From contig CP070778.1 of NCBI GenBank assembly GCA_020346245.1, positions 2,777,231-2,812,247 of the forward strand: DNA of 35,017 bases, read 5' to 3'. Positions 24,556 through 33,496 of the stretch are shown here, in pieces. Source of the stretch: Flavobacteriaceae bacterium. GTDB lineage: Bacteria; Bacteroidota; Bacteroidia; Flavobacteriales; Flavobacteriaceae. A program made the translations under genes and the position numbers. The stretch's first letter is position 1, and each line of letters begins with the position of its first letter. The notes beneath the pieces were generated by a model, which was given only the letters and a program-made list of their open reading frames with translations, ran no database searches and was not told the origin of the DNA.

Positions 24556-25089
24556 ATGAAAATTGACAAAATTGGATTAGGGGGAGGTTGCCATTGGTGC
24601 ACAGAAGCTGTGTTTCAAAACCTGAAAGGAGTTGCAAGGGTAGAACAGGGATGGATTTCTGCTTCCGGTGCAGTGGAATTTAGTGAAGCGGTGCTCGTAC
24701 ATTTCAATCCTGAAAAGATTTCTATAAAAGATCTTATAGAAATACATCTTCGCACCCATAAAAGTACTTCCAGTCATTCTATGCGTTCAAAATACCGTTC
24801 TGCTGTTTATGTTTTTAATTCGAAGCAACTACTGGAATCTGAGCAAATTTCAAGACTCCTTCAAAAGGAGTTTGAGGAAAATATAATAACGAAAGTATAT
24901 AGGTTCGAGGAGTTTAAAATGTCCCCGGAACCATATCAAAATTACTATAAGAAAAATCCGGAAAAACCTTTTTGCAAAACCTACATAGACCCCAAATTGC
25001 AATTGCTTCAAAGAAGATTTCCAAAAAATGTGATGGAGACTAAGCTGTCATCAATAAAAAAGGGGGAAGAACAAAATATTAAAAAATAA
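24556..25089 (+). CDS. msrA: Divergent peptide-methionine (S)-S-oxide reductase
   Basis: This 177-residue MsrA-family protein would reduce methionine-S-sulfoxide. The catalytic Cys12 lies in GGGCHWCTEAVF. The family consensus is GCFW, so the Phe that lines the methyl pocket is His here, followed by a second Cys15 that could resolve the sulfenic acid. Other matches are VEQGW, VHFNPEKISIKDLIEIH (usual: V-x-Y-D-P-x-x-[IL]-x-x-x-x-L-x-x-F), the KYRSAVY strand and FKMSPEPYQNYYKKNP near the C-terminus (usual: F-x-x-A-E-x-Y-H-Q-x-Y). There is no signal peptide. The usual GNDxGxQYRS segment reads SHSMRSKYRS. It is a real family member but may differ in substrate from housekeeping MsrA. Confidence 0.85.
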   Translation: MKIDKIGLGGGCHWCTEAVFQNLKGVARVEQGWISASGAVEFSEAVLVHFNPEKISIKDLIEIHLRTHKSTSSHSMRSKYRSAVYVFNSKQLLESEQISRLLQKEFEENIITKVYRFEEFKMSPEPYQNYYKKNPEKPFCKTYIDPKLQLLQRRFPKNVMETKLSSIKKGEEQNIKK

Positions 25090-25349
25090 AAAGTAGCTTC
25101 TTGGTTGGTTGTCGTATTAAGGGAGAGAATTATAAAAACTTTACAACATAAAGATTACCCTTAAGTATTATGGACAAATTGTACTAAAAGGATTGGGAAG
25201 AAAATCGCCTTGATAAATAAAAAGGTGCTTCCGGACACTCAGATATGCTGTTCGTCCTTGGATTCCCTCTGGAGCATTAAATAATGCATATTTTACTTAT
25301 TCTACCACATGTAGGTTCATTTAATAATAATTAATAATCTTAATAAATT

Positions 25350-26147
25350 ATGAAAACAATTCTATTGGCATTTGTCTGCTGCTTCTTTTGGCAAGTCAAT
25401 GCCCAACAACAAGTATTTGCTTATGATTACAGAAATGTACCCGAAGATGAATTAAAGACTTTTATGGGCAACGAGGCAATGTATTGGTCTAAAATACATG
25501 CCAACCTTGTGAAAAAAGGAACAGTTAACGGCTGGGCAATGTGCCGAAGGATCAATGGTTTGGCGTCGGAACCAAATATCTATTTTTTCTATGGGTTTGG
25601 TACTCTAGAAAACAGGGATAAAATGGGTGAGGACTGGTCGCAGGCAGAAAAGGAAGTCAGGAGCAGTATGGATAAGGAGAAACTTGCCATGATCGATGAA
25701 CGTCTGAAACAAAAGAAATACAGAGTAGGTCAGGTGCTTCTCCAACGTTCGAGTTCTGTTAATTTGGGGCAAGGCGAATGGAATTATCTGGTTCACAATT
25801 ACGCCAAGGCAAGCAATGTTACACAATTTTTGGAAGGGCAGGAAAAATATTTTAAACCCTTCTTTGAACAGAACATAACGGCAAAAAACACCAAACAGGT
25901 ATTCTGGTATACGGCAGCCGTATTAAGTCCTCGTGGTAATGGTTATAACTGGAATTGTTATACCGTGGATGCCTTCAAGAACTATAGCGACATCTTCAAT
26001 GCATGGAACACAACTCCTAACTGGCCTGAAGAGGGTATGGCTGAGGTTAATAAGTTCTTGCCGGAAGGAAATTTTTACAAATCGGTCATTTGGCAAAGGG
26101 TGATGTGGATTGATGATCAAGGCCAGTTAAAGACGGCTTGGGATTAG
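25350..26147 (+). CDS. Secreted protein of unknown function
   Basis: This 265-residue protein has a standard signal peptide (MKTILLAFVCCFFWQVNAQ, cleavage after about residue 19). The mature part is rich in Trp, Tyr and Phe and mixed alpha/beta, with EDELKTFMGNEAMYWSKIHA near the N-terminus and repeated WxxY-type spacing. I see no catalytic motif, Cys pair or membrane anchor, and do not recognise the family. It is monocistronic, closed by the terminator at 26201. The 260 bases upstream (25090-25349) show no gene. Confidence 0.7.
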   Translation: MKTILLAFVCCFFWQVNAQQQVFAYDYRNVPEDELKTFMGNEAMYWSKIHANLVKKGTVNGWAMCRRINGLASEPNIYFFYGFGTLENRDKMGEDWSQAEKEVRSSMDKEKLAMIDERLKQKKYRVGQVLLQRSSSVNLGQGEWNYLVHNYAKASNVTQFLEGQEKYFKPFFEQNITAKNTKQVFWYTAAVLSPRGNGYNWNCYTVDAFKNYSDIFNAWNTTPNWPEEGMAEVNKFLPEGNFYKSVIWQRVMWIDDQGQLKTAWD

Positions 26148-26200
26148 TGATTAATTATAGTTCAGTGAGTAGTACAAGACGATCGCTTATTCCCTATAAA

Positions 26201-26230
26201 AATCCAACCTTTTTTAGGTTGGATTTTTTA
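26201..26230 (+). terminator. Rho-independent terminator after the secreted protein gene
   Basis: AATCCAACCT (26201-26210) pairs perfectly with AGGTTGGATT (26216-26225) over a TTTTT loop. The stem is preceded by AAAA and followed by TTTTA, so it may work in both directions. Confidence 0.85.
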
Positions 26231-26281
26231 TTAGAACAATAAACGCTTACAATAGACAGTTTTTAGTAGTCACCAGTACCA

Positions 26282-26395
26282 ATGGTTCTAAGTCAGACCG
26301 GAAGATTTATAAATAACGTGGAGAGTAAAAAATACATTGAAAATTTAAAAAAATATCCTGAGATGACTGAAAAGCTTCTCAAAAAGTATTCATAA
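26282..26395 (+). CDS. Possible 37-residue ORF upstream of tRNA-Arg
   Basis: ATG at 26282 opens a frame reading MVLSQTGRFINNVESKKYIE and ending LLKKYS. It is Lys-rich and helical. No ribosome-binding site is evident and the stop overlaps the candidate tRNA promoter, so this may equally be chance or the remnant of a larger gene. Confidence 0.2.
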   Translation: MVLSQTGRFINNVESKKYIENLKKYPEMTEKLLKKYS

Positions 26396-26400
26396 ATTTG
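26393..26400 (+). promoter_or_regulatory. Candidate Bacteroidota -7 element for tRNA-Arg
   Basis: TAAATTTG matches the Bacteroidota -7 consensus TAnnTTTG exactly and ends 13 bases before the tRNA. I cannot place a convincing -33 TTG at the usual spacing, so the call rests on the -7 match and its position. Confidence 0.4.
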
Positions 26401-26413
26401 CCATCCATAAATA

Positions 26414-26485
26414 GGCCTCATAGTTCAACGGATAGAATAGAAGTTTCCTAAACTTTAGATCCAGGTTCGATTCCTGGTGAGGCTA
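26414..26485 (+). tRNA. tRNA-Arg (anticodon CCU)
   Basis: A full 72-base cloverleaf can be drawn. The acceptor stem GGCCTCA pairs with TGAGGCT (26478-26484), with a G-U at the first pair and discriminator A at 26485. The D stem is GTTC/GAAT. The anticodon stem GAAGT/ACTTT encloses the 7-base loop TTCCTAA, giving anticodon CCT. The T arm is CCAGG-TTCGATT-CCTGG. The 3' CCA is not encoded. It reads AGG Arg codons. It is a single gene, not in a tRNA cluster. Confidence 0.95.
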
Positions 26486-26501
26486 CGGATAAGCACTATA
26501 G

Positions 26502-26532
26502 GCCTTTGTGTTAGCAAAGGCTTTATTTTTTT
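26502..26532 (+). terminator. Terminator of tRNA-Arg
   Basis: GCCTTTG (26502-26508) pairs with CAAAGGC (26515-26521) over loop TGTTAG and is followed by TTTATTTTTTT. It lies 16 bases past the tRNA 3' end. Confidence 0.85.
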
Positions 26533-26650
26533 GGAAGCGGATTAAAGAAACCACGTTAATTATGGTCCGGTCCAAAAATAAAACCTGCTGCATAGCATTT
26601 GAGCTATTGTATTTTCGGCACGAGCTATTTTCAGGAACAGCGAAGCTATC

Positions 26651-26665
26651 TCCTGGTGAGGCTAC
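26651..26665 (+). repeat. 15-base direct copy of the tRNA-Arg 3' end (att-like)
   Basis: TCCTGGTGAGGCTAC occurs at 26472-26486 (T-arm, acceptor end and one flanking base) and again, identically, at 26651-26665, in the same orientation. Duplication of a tRNA 3' end downstream is the usual footprint of tyrosine-recombinase integration. Only 164 bases lie between the two copies, with no integrase gene, so this would be a scar or an unoccupied or remnant site. The rest of 26533-26805 holds no gene I can support. Confidence 0.55.
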
Positions 26666-26805
26666 TATCTTCTTCATTAGCTCGCTGTTTCCAAAATCTT
26701 AAGTATATTAGTAAACAAGGAGTAGTCTGTGGCAGACACTTATTGTAATACTATCTTTTTGCTTTAGGACAGACTTCATTAAATGCTTTTATCGCAAACT
26801 TATAT

Positions 26806-29800
26806 ATGGAACTAACCTCTGAACAGGAGCAACAATTAACCCTGGTATACGAAGCTTACTGGGCCCAGTATTTGAAGGGCAATGTTCAGGCCATGGAAGC
26901 CTTACTCGATGAGTCCTATACCCAGGTTGGTAGTGCAGATAGTGAAGTATTTACAACAAAAAAACAAGCTGTTCAATTTTTGAAGGATACCATCGATGAA
27001 GTAGCCGGAAAGCTGGAAATGCGCAACCGCATCACACAAAAGGAACAGCAAGATACAATAGTGATAGTCCATGAGCGCTGCGATCTCTATGTATTAGACG
27101 GGCAGCAATGGGTCTTCTATTCCAAATTCAGAGCCACGACCCTATTGGCAGAAAGAAAAGATGGATGGAAGATTACACATCAGCATTCTTCTTTCCCTGA
27201 TTCAAAAACCGAGGAAGGCCAGAATTTGGCCATTGATAAAATAGCTGAAGAGAACAGGGAATTGCGCGAGGCTGTAAAAAGGCGCACTGTAGAATTGGAG
27301 CAAAAAAACAAGGAACTGGCTATAGAGGCATCACTGGAAAGAGTAAGGGCCCGTGCAATGGCTATGCAGAACTCCAATGAGTTATCCGAATTGGTGGATA
27401 CTGTTTTTAAAGAATTGACAAAACTTGATCTCGCACTTTCCTGGTGTATGATTAATATTATTGATGAGCCCACAATGTCCAATACAGTTTGGGGAGCAAA
27501 TCCGGAGATAGGGAAAGCACCTGAATCGTATCATATGTTGTTTGAGGACTATCGCTTTCATGATGAAATGTTTAAGGCGTGGAAAGAGAAAAAAGATAAA
27601 TGGGTTTTTGTATTAAAAGGGAATGAAAAAGAAACCTATGATGATTATTTATTCACCCAAACAGAATTCAGAAGAGTACCTGAAGCCGTACAGAAAGAGA
27701 TGCGTGCAACAAAACAATATGTTGCTTCTTTTACCTTCAGCAATTTTGGTGGATTACAAACTGTTGGTGAAGAACCATTGTCTGATGAGAGCCTTGATAT
27801 TCTAAGTCGTTTTGGAAAAGTGTTCGACCTCACCTATACCAGATTTAATGATCTGAAACAAGCGGAGATACAGGCACGGGAGGCACAAATTGAAGCCGCA
27901 CTGGAGCGGGTACGATCTAAAACAATGGCTATGCATAACAGTGAGGATGTTGGAGCCACCGTAGTTACTTTGTTTGATGAAGTTATGAAGCTGGGTATTG
28001 ACCAATCTATTCGTTGTGGAATAGGGATTCTTGAAGGAACTGAGCGTATGGAAACATGGTCTGCAAATTATTCGCCCAACGGTAAAGTTGATTTAAAAAC
28101 TGGTATGTTAAATATGACTATACATCCCATGTTGGTAGGGCTTAAAAAAGCATGGAAAAGTAAAAAGAAAGGCTATTCCTACGATTTTATTGGTAAAGAC
28201 GTTATTAAATATTATACGGCACTTAATAAAGAACCCGAATATCCATTTAATGCAAATTTAAAAACACTGCCGGAAAACGTATACCACAATAGTTTCTTCT
28301 ATTCTTCGGGTATTCTTTTTGCCTTTACCGAGAATCCTATTTCAAAAGAAGGGGCTAAGGTATTAAATAGATTTGCTAAGGTTTTCGGACAAACCTACAG
28401 GAGGTACTTAGATCTGCATAAAGCTGAGGAACAGGCTCGGGAAGCTTCTATTGAGAGTGCTTTAGAAAGAGTAAGGGCAAGTTCTATGGCCATGCATAAG
28501 AGTGAGCAACTTCCTGAAACCGCTGAGGTGCTCTTTGAACAATTTGCTTTACTGGGAAATATCCCTGATAGAATAAGCATTGCTGTCTTTAGGGAAGAAG
28601 AAAATCTGCTGGATTTATGGGTTACAGATCAAATAGGAGACCAGCTTAATCATAGATATATATTGAGTCTGGACGAAGCTACAACCATCTCAAAGACATA
28701 TAAGGCATGGAAAGAAGGTAAAAATTCCATAGTAATTGACCTGTCTGGCCAAAGCCTAAAAAAATGGTTAAACTATATTAAGCAATATGTGAAGTTGCCT
28801 ATAGACCTTTCTAATGTTAAGGGGAGAAGGGTACAGCATGCAGCTTTTTTCTCGGAAGGATTTCTTCTATTCACAACGAATGAACCTGTTGCAGACAGAA
28901 ACATGCAATTATTGATCCGTTTTGCCAAGGTATTTGACCAAACCTATACGCGGTTCCTTGATCTGCAAAAGGCTGAAGCCCAGGCACAGGAAGCAAGGAT
29001 TGAAGCTGCTTTGGAAAGGGTGCGCGCAGCATCTATGGCCATGCATAAAACTGATGAACTTGCTAAGGTTGTACTAGTTCTTTTTCAACAATTTTCCGAG
29101 TTGGAAATGGATTTCTATCAAGTTTGGATCAATATATTTTTTATGGAAGAGGGGTATTCTAATTGCTGGTTTTCTCCTGTGGAAGGCATTATAGAAGAAG
29201 CCTATACAGCAAGAATACCGCTTGAACCTTTCAAAGATTCTTCTATAAAGAGCTGGAGAGCAGGTGAAGAATTTTCATATCTGTCATGGAGAGGTCTGAA
29301 GGAAGTAGATGAAATTTCGAAATCTCTTAGTGAAATGACTGGTCATGATAGTTTTATAAGAATCCAGGAAAAGAAGAGAATGGATCGTATGGAAATTGTT
29401 GATTCCAATCATAAGTACGGTGTTTTGGCAATGGCAAAGAATAATGATATCACTGATAATGATCGCATTATATTAAAGCGCTTTTCCAAAGTTTTTGAGC
29501 AAACCTATACTCGTTTTCTTGATCTTCAAAAAGCGGAAGCCCAGGCCCGGGAAGCCCAGATAGAAGCTGCTTTGGAAAGGGTTCGTGCAGCATCTATGGC
29601 AATGCACCATACAGATGAACTGACGGATGTTTTAGGGGTTTTGTTCGAACAGTTCGATTTCCTGGGTATTAACCCGGTGCTTACCCATCTTACCTTATTT
29701 GATGAAGCCAATGAAACATTTACCCTGCGTGTTGCCACTGGAGGCAAGAAACGGGTTGTTGCAGAACAATTGATAGATGTGAATGCAGTGGAGAGTTGGA

Positions 29801-31497
29801 AGACCTCCTTTGCCAACTGGAAAAAAAGTGAACTGCATGCTGTAGATTGTATTGATTATCCCCCGGAAGTGTTGCCGGCTGTTTGGGAATTGCTCGATGA
29901 GGTGATGAGTGCCCTTCCCGAAGGACAAAAACTATTTCCAGAGGATTTCCCGGACGGCCTCTATACTACCCAGGGACACTGTAAATATGGTTTCATTGGT
30001 TTTAACCATTCAAGGAGGGCTACGGAGGAGGAAAAGGATATCGTCATTCGTTTTGCAAAAGAATTTGGTCGTTTGTACCAGCGTTTCCTGGATTTGCAAC
30101 TGGCCGAAAAAAGGGCAAAAGATGCCCTGAAGCAGGCATCACTCGATAGGGTCCGAGGGCAAATTGCAAGCATGCGCACAGCAGCCGATCTGGAACGCAT
30201 TACCCCTCTGGTCTGGAATGAACTCAAAGTGCTCGGCGTGCCATTTATTCGATGCGGGGTTTTTATAATTGATGAAACTACGAAGATGGTCGAGGTCTAT
30301 CTGTCGGCACCAGACGGTCATTCACTAGGCGTATTGCACCTCCAATTTAATGCAAATACGTTGACTGCGAATATGGTTGTCCATTGGCGGGAAGGAAATA
30401 TTTTTAAAGAACATTGGAACCGGGAAGAATTTTTAAGCTGGACACGTTCATTGATAGAAGAGGGGCAAATCTCGGATAAAAACACCTATCAGGGAGCAGC
30501 AAATCCACCTGAATCATTAAATCTTCATTTTATTCCTTTCACCCAGGGGATGCTGTATGTTGGAAGCGAGAACCCCTTGAATAAAGAGCAGATTGAATTG
30601 GTACAATCATTGGCTGAGGCATTTGCCATTGCTTATGCCCGGTATGAGGACTTCACAAAATTAGAAAAAGCGAAACAAAGTGTGGAAACCACTTTGACCG
30701 AGTTAAAAACCACCCAAACACAGTTAGTGCAATCCGAAAAAATGGCTTCTCTGGGGGAACTTACTGCGGGCATAGCGCATGAAATACAGAACCCTTTAAA
30801 CTTTGTCAATAATTTCTCTGAGGTAAGTGTTGAGCTCATTGAGGAGATGCACGAGGAATTGCAGAAAGGCGACCTCAAGGAAGCCATGGAAATAGCTGTA
30901 GACGTCAAACAAAACCTGGATAAGATTACTCACCACGGTAAACGGGCCGATGGGATCGTAAAAGGCATGCTGCAACATAGCCGCAGTAGCAGTGGCCAGA
31001 AAGAACCTACAGATATCAATGTCCTGGCAGATGAATATTTTAGGCTGGCTTATCATGGTTTAAGGGCCAAGGACAAGACTTTCAATGCCACAATGAACTA
31101 TGAGTTTGATGAAAACGTAGGGAAAATAAATATCGTTCCTCAGGATATCGGAAGAGTGATTCTGAATTTGATTACGAATGCCTTCCACGCTGTTAGTGAG
31201 AAGTCTACCTCCTCCAAGACTTTGGGGGATAAGAATTATGAGCCAACAGTTTCAGTTAATTCAAAAAAGAAAGGAGATCAGGTTTTGATTTCTGTCAAAG
31301 ATAATGGGAATGGAATACCAAAAAAAGTTTTGGATAAAATCTTTCAACCTTTCTTTACCACCAAGCCAACCGGGCAAGGGACAGGATTGGGATTATCCTT
31401 ATCCTATGATATTATAAAAGCGCATGGGGGGGAATTAAAAGTGGAGACCAAAGAAGGACAAGGGACTACCTTTACGATACAGTTGCCGGTGACATGA
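26806..31497 (+). CDS. Giant soluble sensor histidine kinase: NTF2-like + six GAF-like modules + HisKA/HATPase
   Basis: This 1563-residue protein has no membrane segment, so it is a cytoplasmic sensor. Residues about 1-125 are a SnoaL/DUF4440 NTF2-like domain (QLTLVYEAYWAQYLKGN, WKITHQHSS). A coiled coil follows (about 140-175). Six modules then begin with a near-identical helix of the type EAALERVRAxSMAMHxSxEL at about residues 174, 363, 549, 733, 920 and 1111; each is about 185-190 residues, carries a GAF-like alpha/beta domain and ends FGQTYTRFLDLQKAEAQARE or similar. After another coiled coil (about 1290-1320) comes HisKA with His1325 in IAHEIQNPLN, then HATPase with VILNLITNAFHAV, DNGNGIP (Asp1499), FFTTKPTGQGTGLGLSL. 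It heads an operon with two response regulators. Ligands are unknown. Confidence 0.92.
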   Translation: MELTSEQEQQLTLVYEAYWAQYLKGNVQAMEALLDESYTQVGSADSEVFTTKKQAVQFLKDTIDEVAGKLEMRNRITQKEQQDTIVIVHERCDLYVLDGQQWVFYSKFRATTLLAERKDGWKITHQHSSFPDSKTEEGQNLAIDKIAEENRELREAVKRRTVELEQKNKELAIEASLERVRARAMAMQNSNELSELVDTVFKELTKLDLALSWCMINIIDEPTMSNTVWGANPEIGKAPESYHMLFEDYRFHDEMFKAWKEKKDKWVFVLKGNEKETYDDYLFTQTEFRRVPEAVQKEMRATKQYVASFTFSNFGGLQTVGEEPLSDESLDILSRFGKVFDLTYTRFNDLKQAEIQAREAQIEAALERVRSKTMAMHNSEDVGATVVTLFDEVMKLGIDQSIRCGIGILEGTERMETWSANYSPNGKVDLKTGMLNMTIHPMLVGLKKAWKSKKKGYSYDFIGKDVIKYYTALNKEPEYPFNANLKTLPENVYHNSFFYSSGILFAFTENPISKEGAKVLNRFAKVFGQTYRRYLDLHKAEEQAREASIESALERVRASSMAMHKSEQLPETAEVLFEQFALLGNIPDRISIAVFREEENLLDLWVTDQIGDQLNHRYILSLDEATTISKTYKAWKEGKNSIVIDLSGQSLKKWLNYIKQYVKLPIDLSNVKGRRVQHAAFFSEGFLLFTTNEPVADRNMQLLIRFAKVFDQTYTRFLDLQKAEAQAQEARIEAALERVRAASMAMHKTDELAKVVLVLFQQFSELEMDFYQVWINIFFMEEGYSNCWFSPVEGIIEEAYTARIPLEPFKDSSIKSWRAGEEFSYLSWRGLKEVDEISKSLSEMTGHDSFIRIQEKKRMDRMEIVDSNHKYGVLAMAKNNDITDNDRIILKRFSKVFEQTYTRFLDLQKAEAQAREAQIEAALERVRAASMAMHHTDELTDVLGVLFEQFDFLGINPVLTHLTLFDEANETFTLRVATGGKKRVVAEQLIDVNAVESWKTSFANWKKSELHAVDCIDYPPEVLPAVWELLDEVMSALPEGQKLFPEDFPDGLYTTQGHCKYGFIGFNHSRRATEEEKDIVIRFAKEFGRLYQRFLDLQLAEKRAKDALKQASLDRVRGQIASMRTAADLERITPLVWNELKVLGVPFIRCGVFIIDETTKMVEVYLSAPDGHSLGVLHLQFNANTLTANMVVHWREGNIFKEHWNREEFLSWTRSLIEEGQISDKNTYQGAANPPESLNLHFIPFTQGMLYVGSENPLNKEQIELVQSLAEAFAIAYARYEDFTKLEKAKQSVETTLTELKTTQTQLVQSEKMASLGELTAGIAHEIQNPLNFVNNFSEVSVELIEEMHEELQKGDLKEAMEIAVDVKQNLDKITHHGKRADGIVKGMLQHSRSSSGQKEPTDINVLADEYFRLAYHGLRAKDKTFNATMNYEFDENVGKINIVPQDIGRVILNLITNAFHAVSEKSTSSKTLGDKNYEPTVSVNSKKKGDQVLISVKDNGNGIPKKVLDKIFQPFFTTKPTGQGTGLGLSLSYDIIKAHGGELKVETKEGQGTTFTIQLPVT

Positions 31498-31541
31498 CTA
31501 AATATGAAGAAAAAACAATAGATATAAATAGAATAACATAA

Positions 31542-31916
31542 ATGAAAATACTCGTAGTAGACGATGAAAGAGATATGAAAACTCTTTTTGAGCAAAGATT
31601 CCGAAAGGAAATACGCAATGGGGATATGTCCTTTGTATTTGCCTTTTCGGGAGAAGAAGCCGTAAAAATTCTGGGAACCATAGAACATGAGGCGGTACTT
31701 ATCTTGTCTGATATAAATATGCCGGGAATGAGCGGACTGGAATTACTTGAGTATATCAAAACTAAATACATTAAGCCACCTCCAATAGTAATGATGATCA
31801 CCGCCTATGGGGATAGCAAGAATTATGAATCTTCTAAAAGGCTGGGAGCGGATGACTTTTTGACTAAACCCCTGGAATTTGGTATCTTAAAGGAAAAATT
31901 GAAAGCAATATTATGA
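31542..31916 (+). CDS. Single-domain response regulator
   Basis: This 124-residue CheY-like receiver has no output domain. The acidic pocket is Asp7-Asp8 (VVDDE), the phospho-acceptor is Asp57 (LSDINMPG), the switch residues are Thr87 (ITAYG) and Lys109 (TKPL). It is the likely direct phosphate acceptor of the kinase 44 bases upstream and may relay to the next gene, whose start overlaps its stop by 4 bases (ATGA at 31913). It shows clear sequence kinship to the receiver of that next protein (both have a FRK-I-R segment after helix 1), suggesting duplication. Confidence 0.93.
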   Translation: MKILVVDDERDMKTLFEQRFRKEIRNGDMSFVFAFSGEEAVKILGTIEHEAVLILSDINMPGMSGLELLEYIKTKYIKPPPIVMMITAYGDSKNYESSKRLGADDFLTKPLEFGILKEKLKAIL

Positions 31917-32956
31917 CCTCAAAAATACTGGTAGTGGATGATGAGACTGATCTTGAGGTACTCATCAAACAAAAATTCCGAAAGCAAATACGGCAAAACG
32001 AATATGAATTTGTATTTGCTATCAATGGGGTAGATGCCCTGCAGAAACTGGATAGCCATCCCAACATGGATCTGGTTCTGAGTGACATTAATATGCCGGA
32101 AATGGACGGGCTTACGTTGCTCACAAAACTGAACGAACTTAACCCACTGTTAAAATCAGTGATGGTATCTGCCTATGGCGACATGGAAAATATCCGTACG
32201 GCGATGAACCGCGGGGCTTTTGATTTTATTACCAAACCCATCAATTTTGAAGATCTCACCATTACGGTTGAAAAAACATTAAAACACGTACGGCAAATCA
32301 AGGAGACCTTAAAAGCAATTAAGGAAAACAATATTCTAAAAATGTACGTGGATGAAAACGTTCTGAATTTTATGGGTAGCAAGGAGTACGAATCTACCAT
32401 TATGGCCAATGAAAATATAGAGGCAACGGTGATGTTCATAGATGTTTGTGGCTTTACGGCCATCAGTGAGAGCACCCCGGCCGATGTGGTGGTGAATATG
32501 CTGAACACCTACTTTGATATGATGGTCAAAGAAATTATAGCCCAAGAGGGTTATGTAGATAAGTTTATAGGTGATGCCGTTATGGCCGTTTTTAGAGGGG
32601 AATATCATTTAGACAGGGCAATTGATGCAGCTTTGGGGGTACGACAGCAAATCAGCAACCTTCCGGAACCTGAAGGCATCCCAAATTATACACCTAAGGT
32701 ATCTATCGGTATCAAAAGCGGTGAAATGGTGTCCGGGAACATTGGTTCATCTAGTCTAAAAAGATTGGACTATACGGTAATAGGGGATACAGTAAATACT
32801 GCAGCCCGCTTGCAGGCTTCTGCCGGTGAAAACCAAATCATTATTTCAGAGAGGTGTTATGAGGGGGTAAAGGAATCTTTCCATTGCAAAAAAGTGGGAA
32901 GTATTAACATGAAAAATAAGGCAGCGCCAATTACTGTATATGAGGTTTTGGAGTAA
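31913..32956 (+). CDS. Response regulator fused to class III adenylate cyclase
   Basis: This 347-residue protein has an N-terminal receiver (1-125) with Asp9-Asp10, phospho-acceptor Asp58 (LSDINMPE), switch Ser86 and Lys108. A helical linker (about 120-160) leads to a class III nucleotide cyclase domain (about 165-345): metal-binding Asp177 (FIDVCGFT) and Asp221 (FIGDAVMA), Lys217 (DKFIGD) and Asp286 (LDYTVIGD) at the positions that select adenine, and Asn295/Arg299 (TVNTAARL) that stabilise the transition state. It should convert ATP to cAMP when phosphorylated; no cAMP-binding protein is encoded in the window. Translation is coupled to the upstream regulator by the ATGA overlap. Confidence 0.92.
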   Translation: MTSKILVVDDETDLEVLIKQKFRKQIRQNEYEFVFAINGVDALQKLDSHPNMDLVLSDINMPEMDGLTLLTKLNELNPLLKSVMVSAYGDMENIRTAMNRGAFDFITKPINFEDLTITVEKTLKHVRQIKETLKAIKENNILKMYVDENVLNFMGSKEYESTIMANENIEATVMFIDVCGFTAISESTPADVVVNMLNTYFDMMVKEIIAQEGYVDKFIGDAVMAVFRGEYHLDRAIDAALGVRQQISNLPEPEGIPNYTPKVSIGIKSGEMVSGNIGSSSLKRLDYTVIGDTVNTAARLQASAGENQIIISERCYEGVKESFHCKKVGSINMKNKAAPITVYEVLE

Positions 32957-33052
32957 CATATTAATTTAAAACTACAGGCTTATACATCAGATAAGGCTAT
33001 TGAAATTAATTTCCGAAATCTTCTTTACCTTAGCATCAAACTAAAAAGCCTT

Positions 33053-33496
33053 ATGGAAAAACAAAAAGTTAAAAACGTGTTTGTACAGGGGGCAATAACA
33101 CCTGATTTTATTGCTAAATCCATTGCCAATCACCAGTCTAAGACTCAGATTGGCGCTCATGATATCTTTTTAGGACAGGTAAGGGCAGACGAAATTGAAG
33201 GAAAAAGGGTTGAGGCCATTGAGTATACTGCTTATGAAGAAATGGCTAACCTAAAATTTAACGAGATCAGGGAGAAGGCATTTAAACGTTTTGACCTAAG
33301 TTGCATGCACATATACCACAGCAAAGGGATTGTTAAGACGGGTGAAATTTGCTTGTTTGTATTTGTTTCCTCGCCGCACCGAAAAGAGGTGTTTGAAGCG
33401 TTGCATGAAGTTGTTGAGGAAATTAAAAAACAGGTTCCGGTTTTTGGAAAGGAATTATTTGAGGATGATTCTTACCAATGGAAAGTAAACACCTGA
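33053..33496 (+). CDS. moaE: Molybdopterin synthase catalytic subunit
   Basis: This is a 147-residue MoaE, the subunit that converts cyclic pyranopterin monophosphate to molybdopterin with sulfur from thiocarboxylated MoaD. Conserved elements: LGQVRADEIEG with Arg44, IEYTAYEEMA, VKTGEICLFVFVSSPHRKE with His109-Arg110, and EIKKQVPVFGKELFEDDSYQW with Lys126 and Lys133 (the active-site lysines of the family). The start is fixed by an ATG after a long non-coding gap. The gene overlaps moaC by 19 bases. No moaD, moaA, moeA or mobA is present here, so the rest of the pathway must be elsewhere. Confidence 0.93.
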   Translation: MEKQKVKNVFVQGAITPDFIAKSIANHQSKTQIGAHDIFLGQVRADEIEGKRVEAIEYTAYEEMANLKFNEIREKAFKRFDLSCMHIYHSKGIVKTGEICLFVFVSSPHRKEVFEALHEVVEEIKKQVPVFGKELFEDDSYQWKVNT

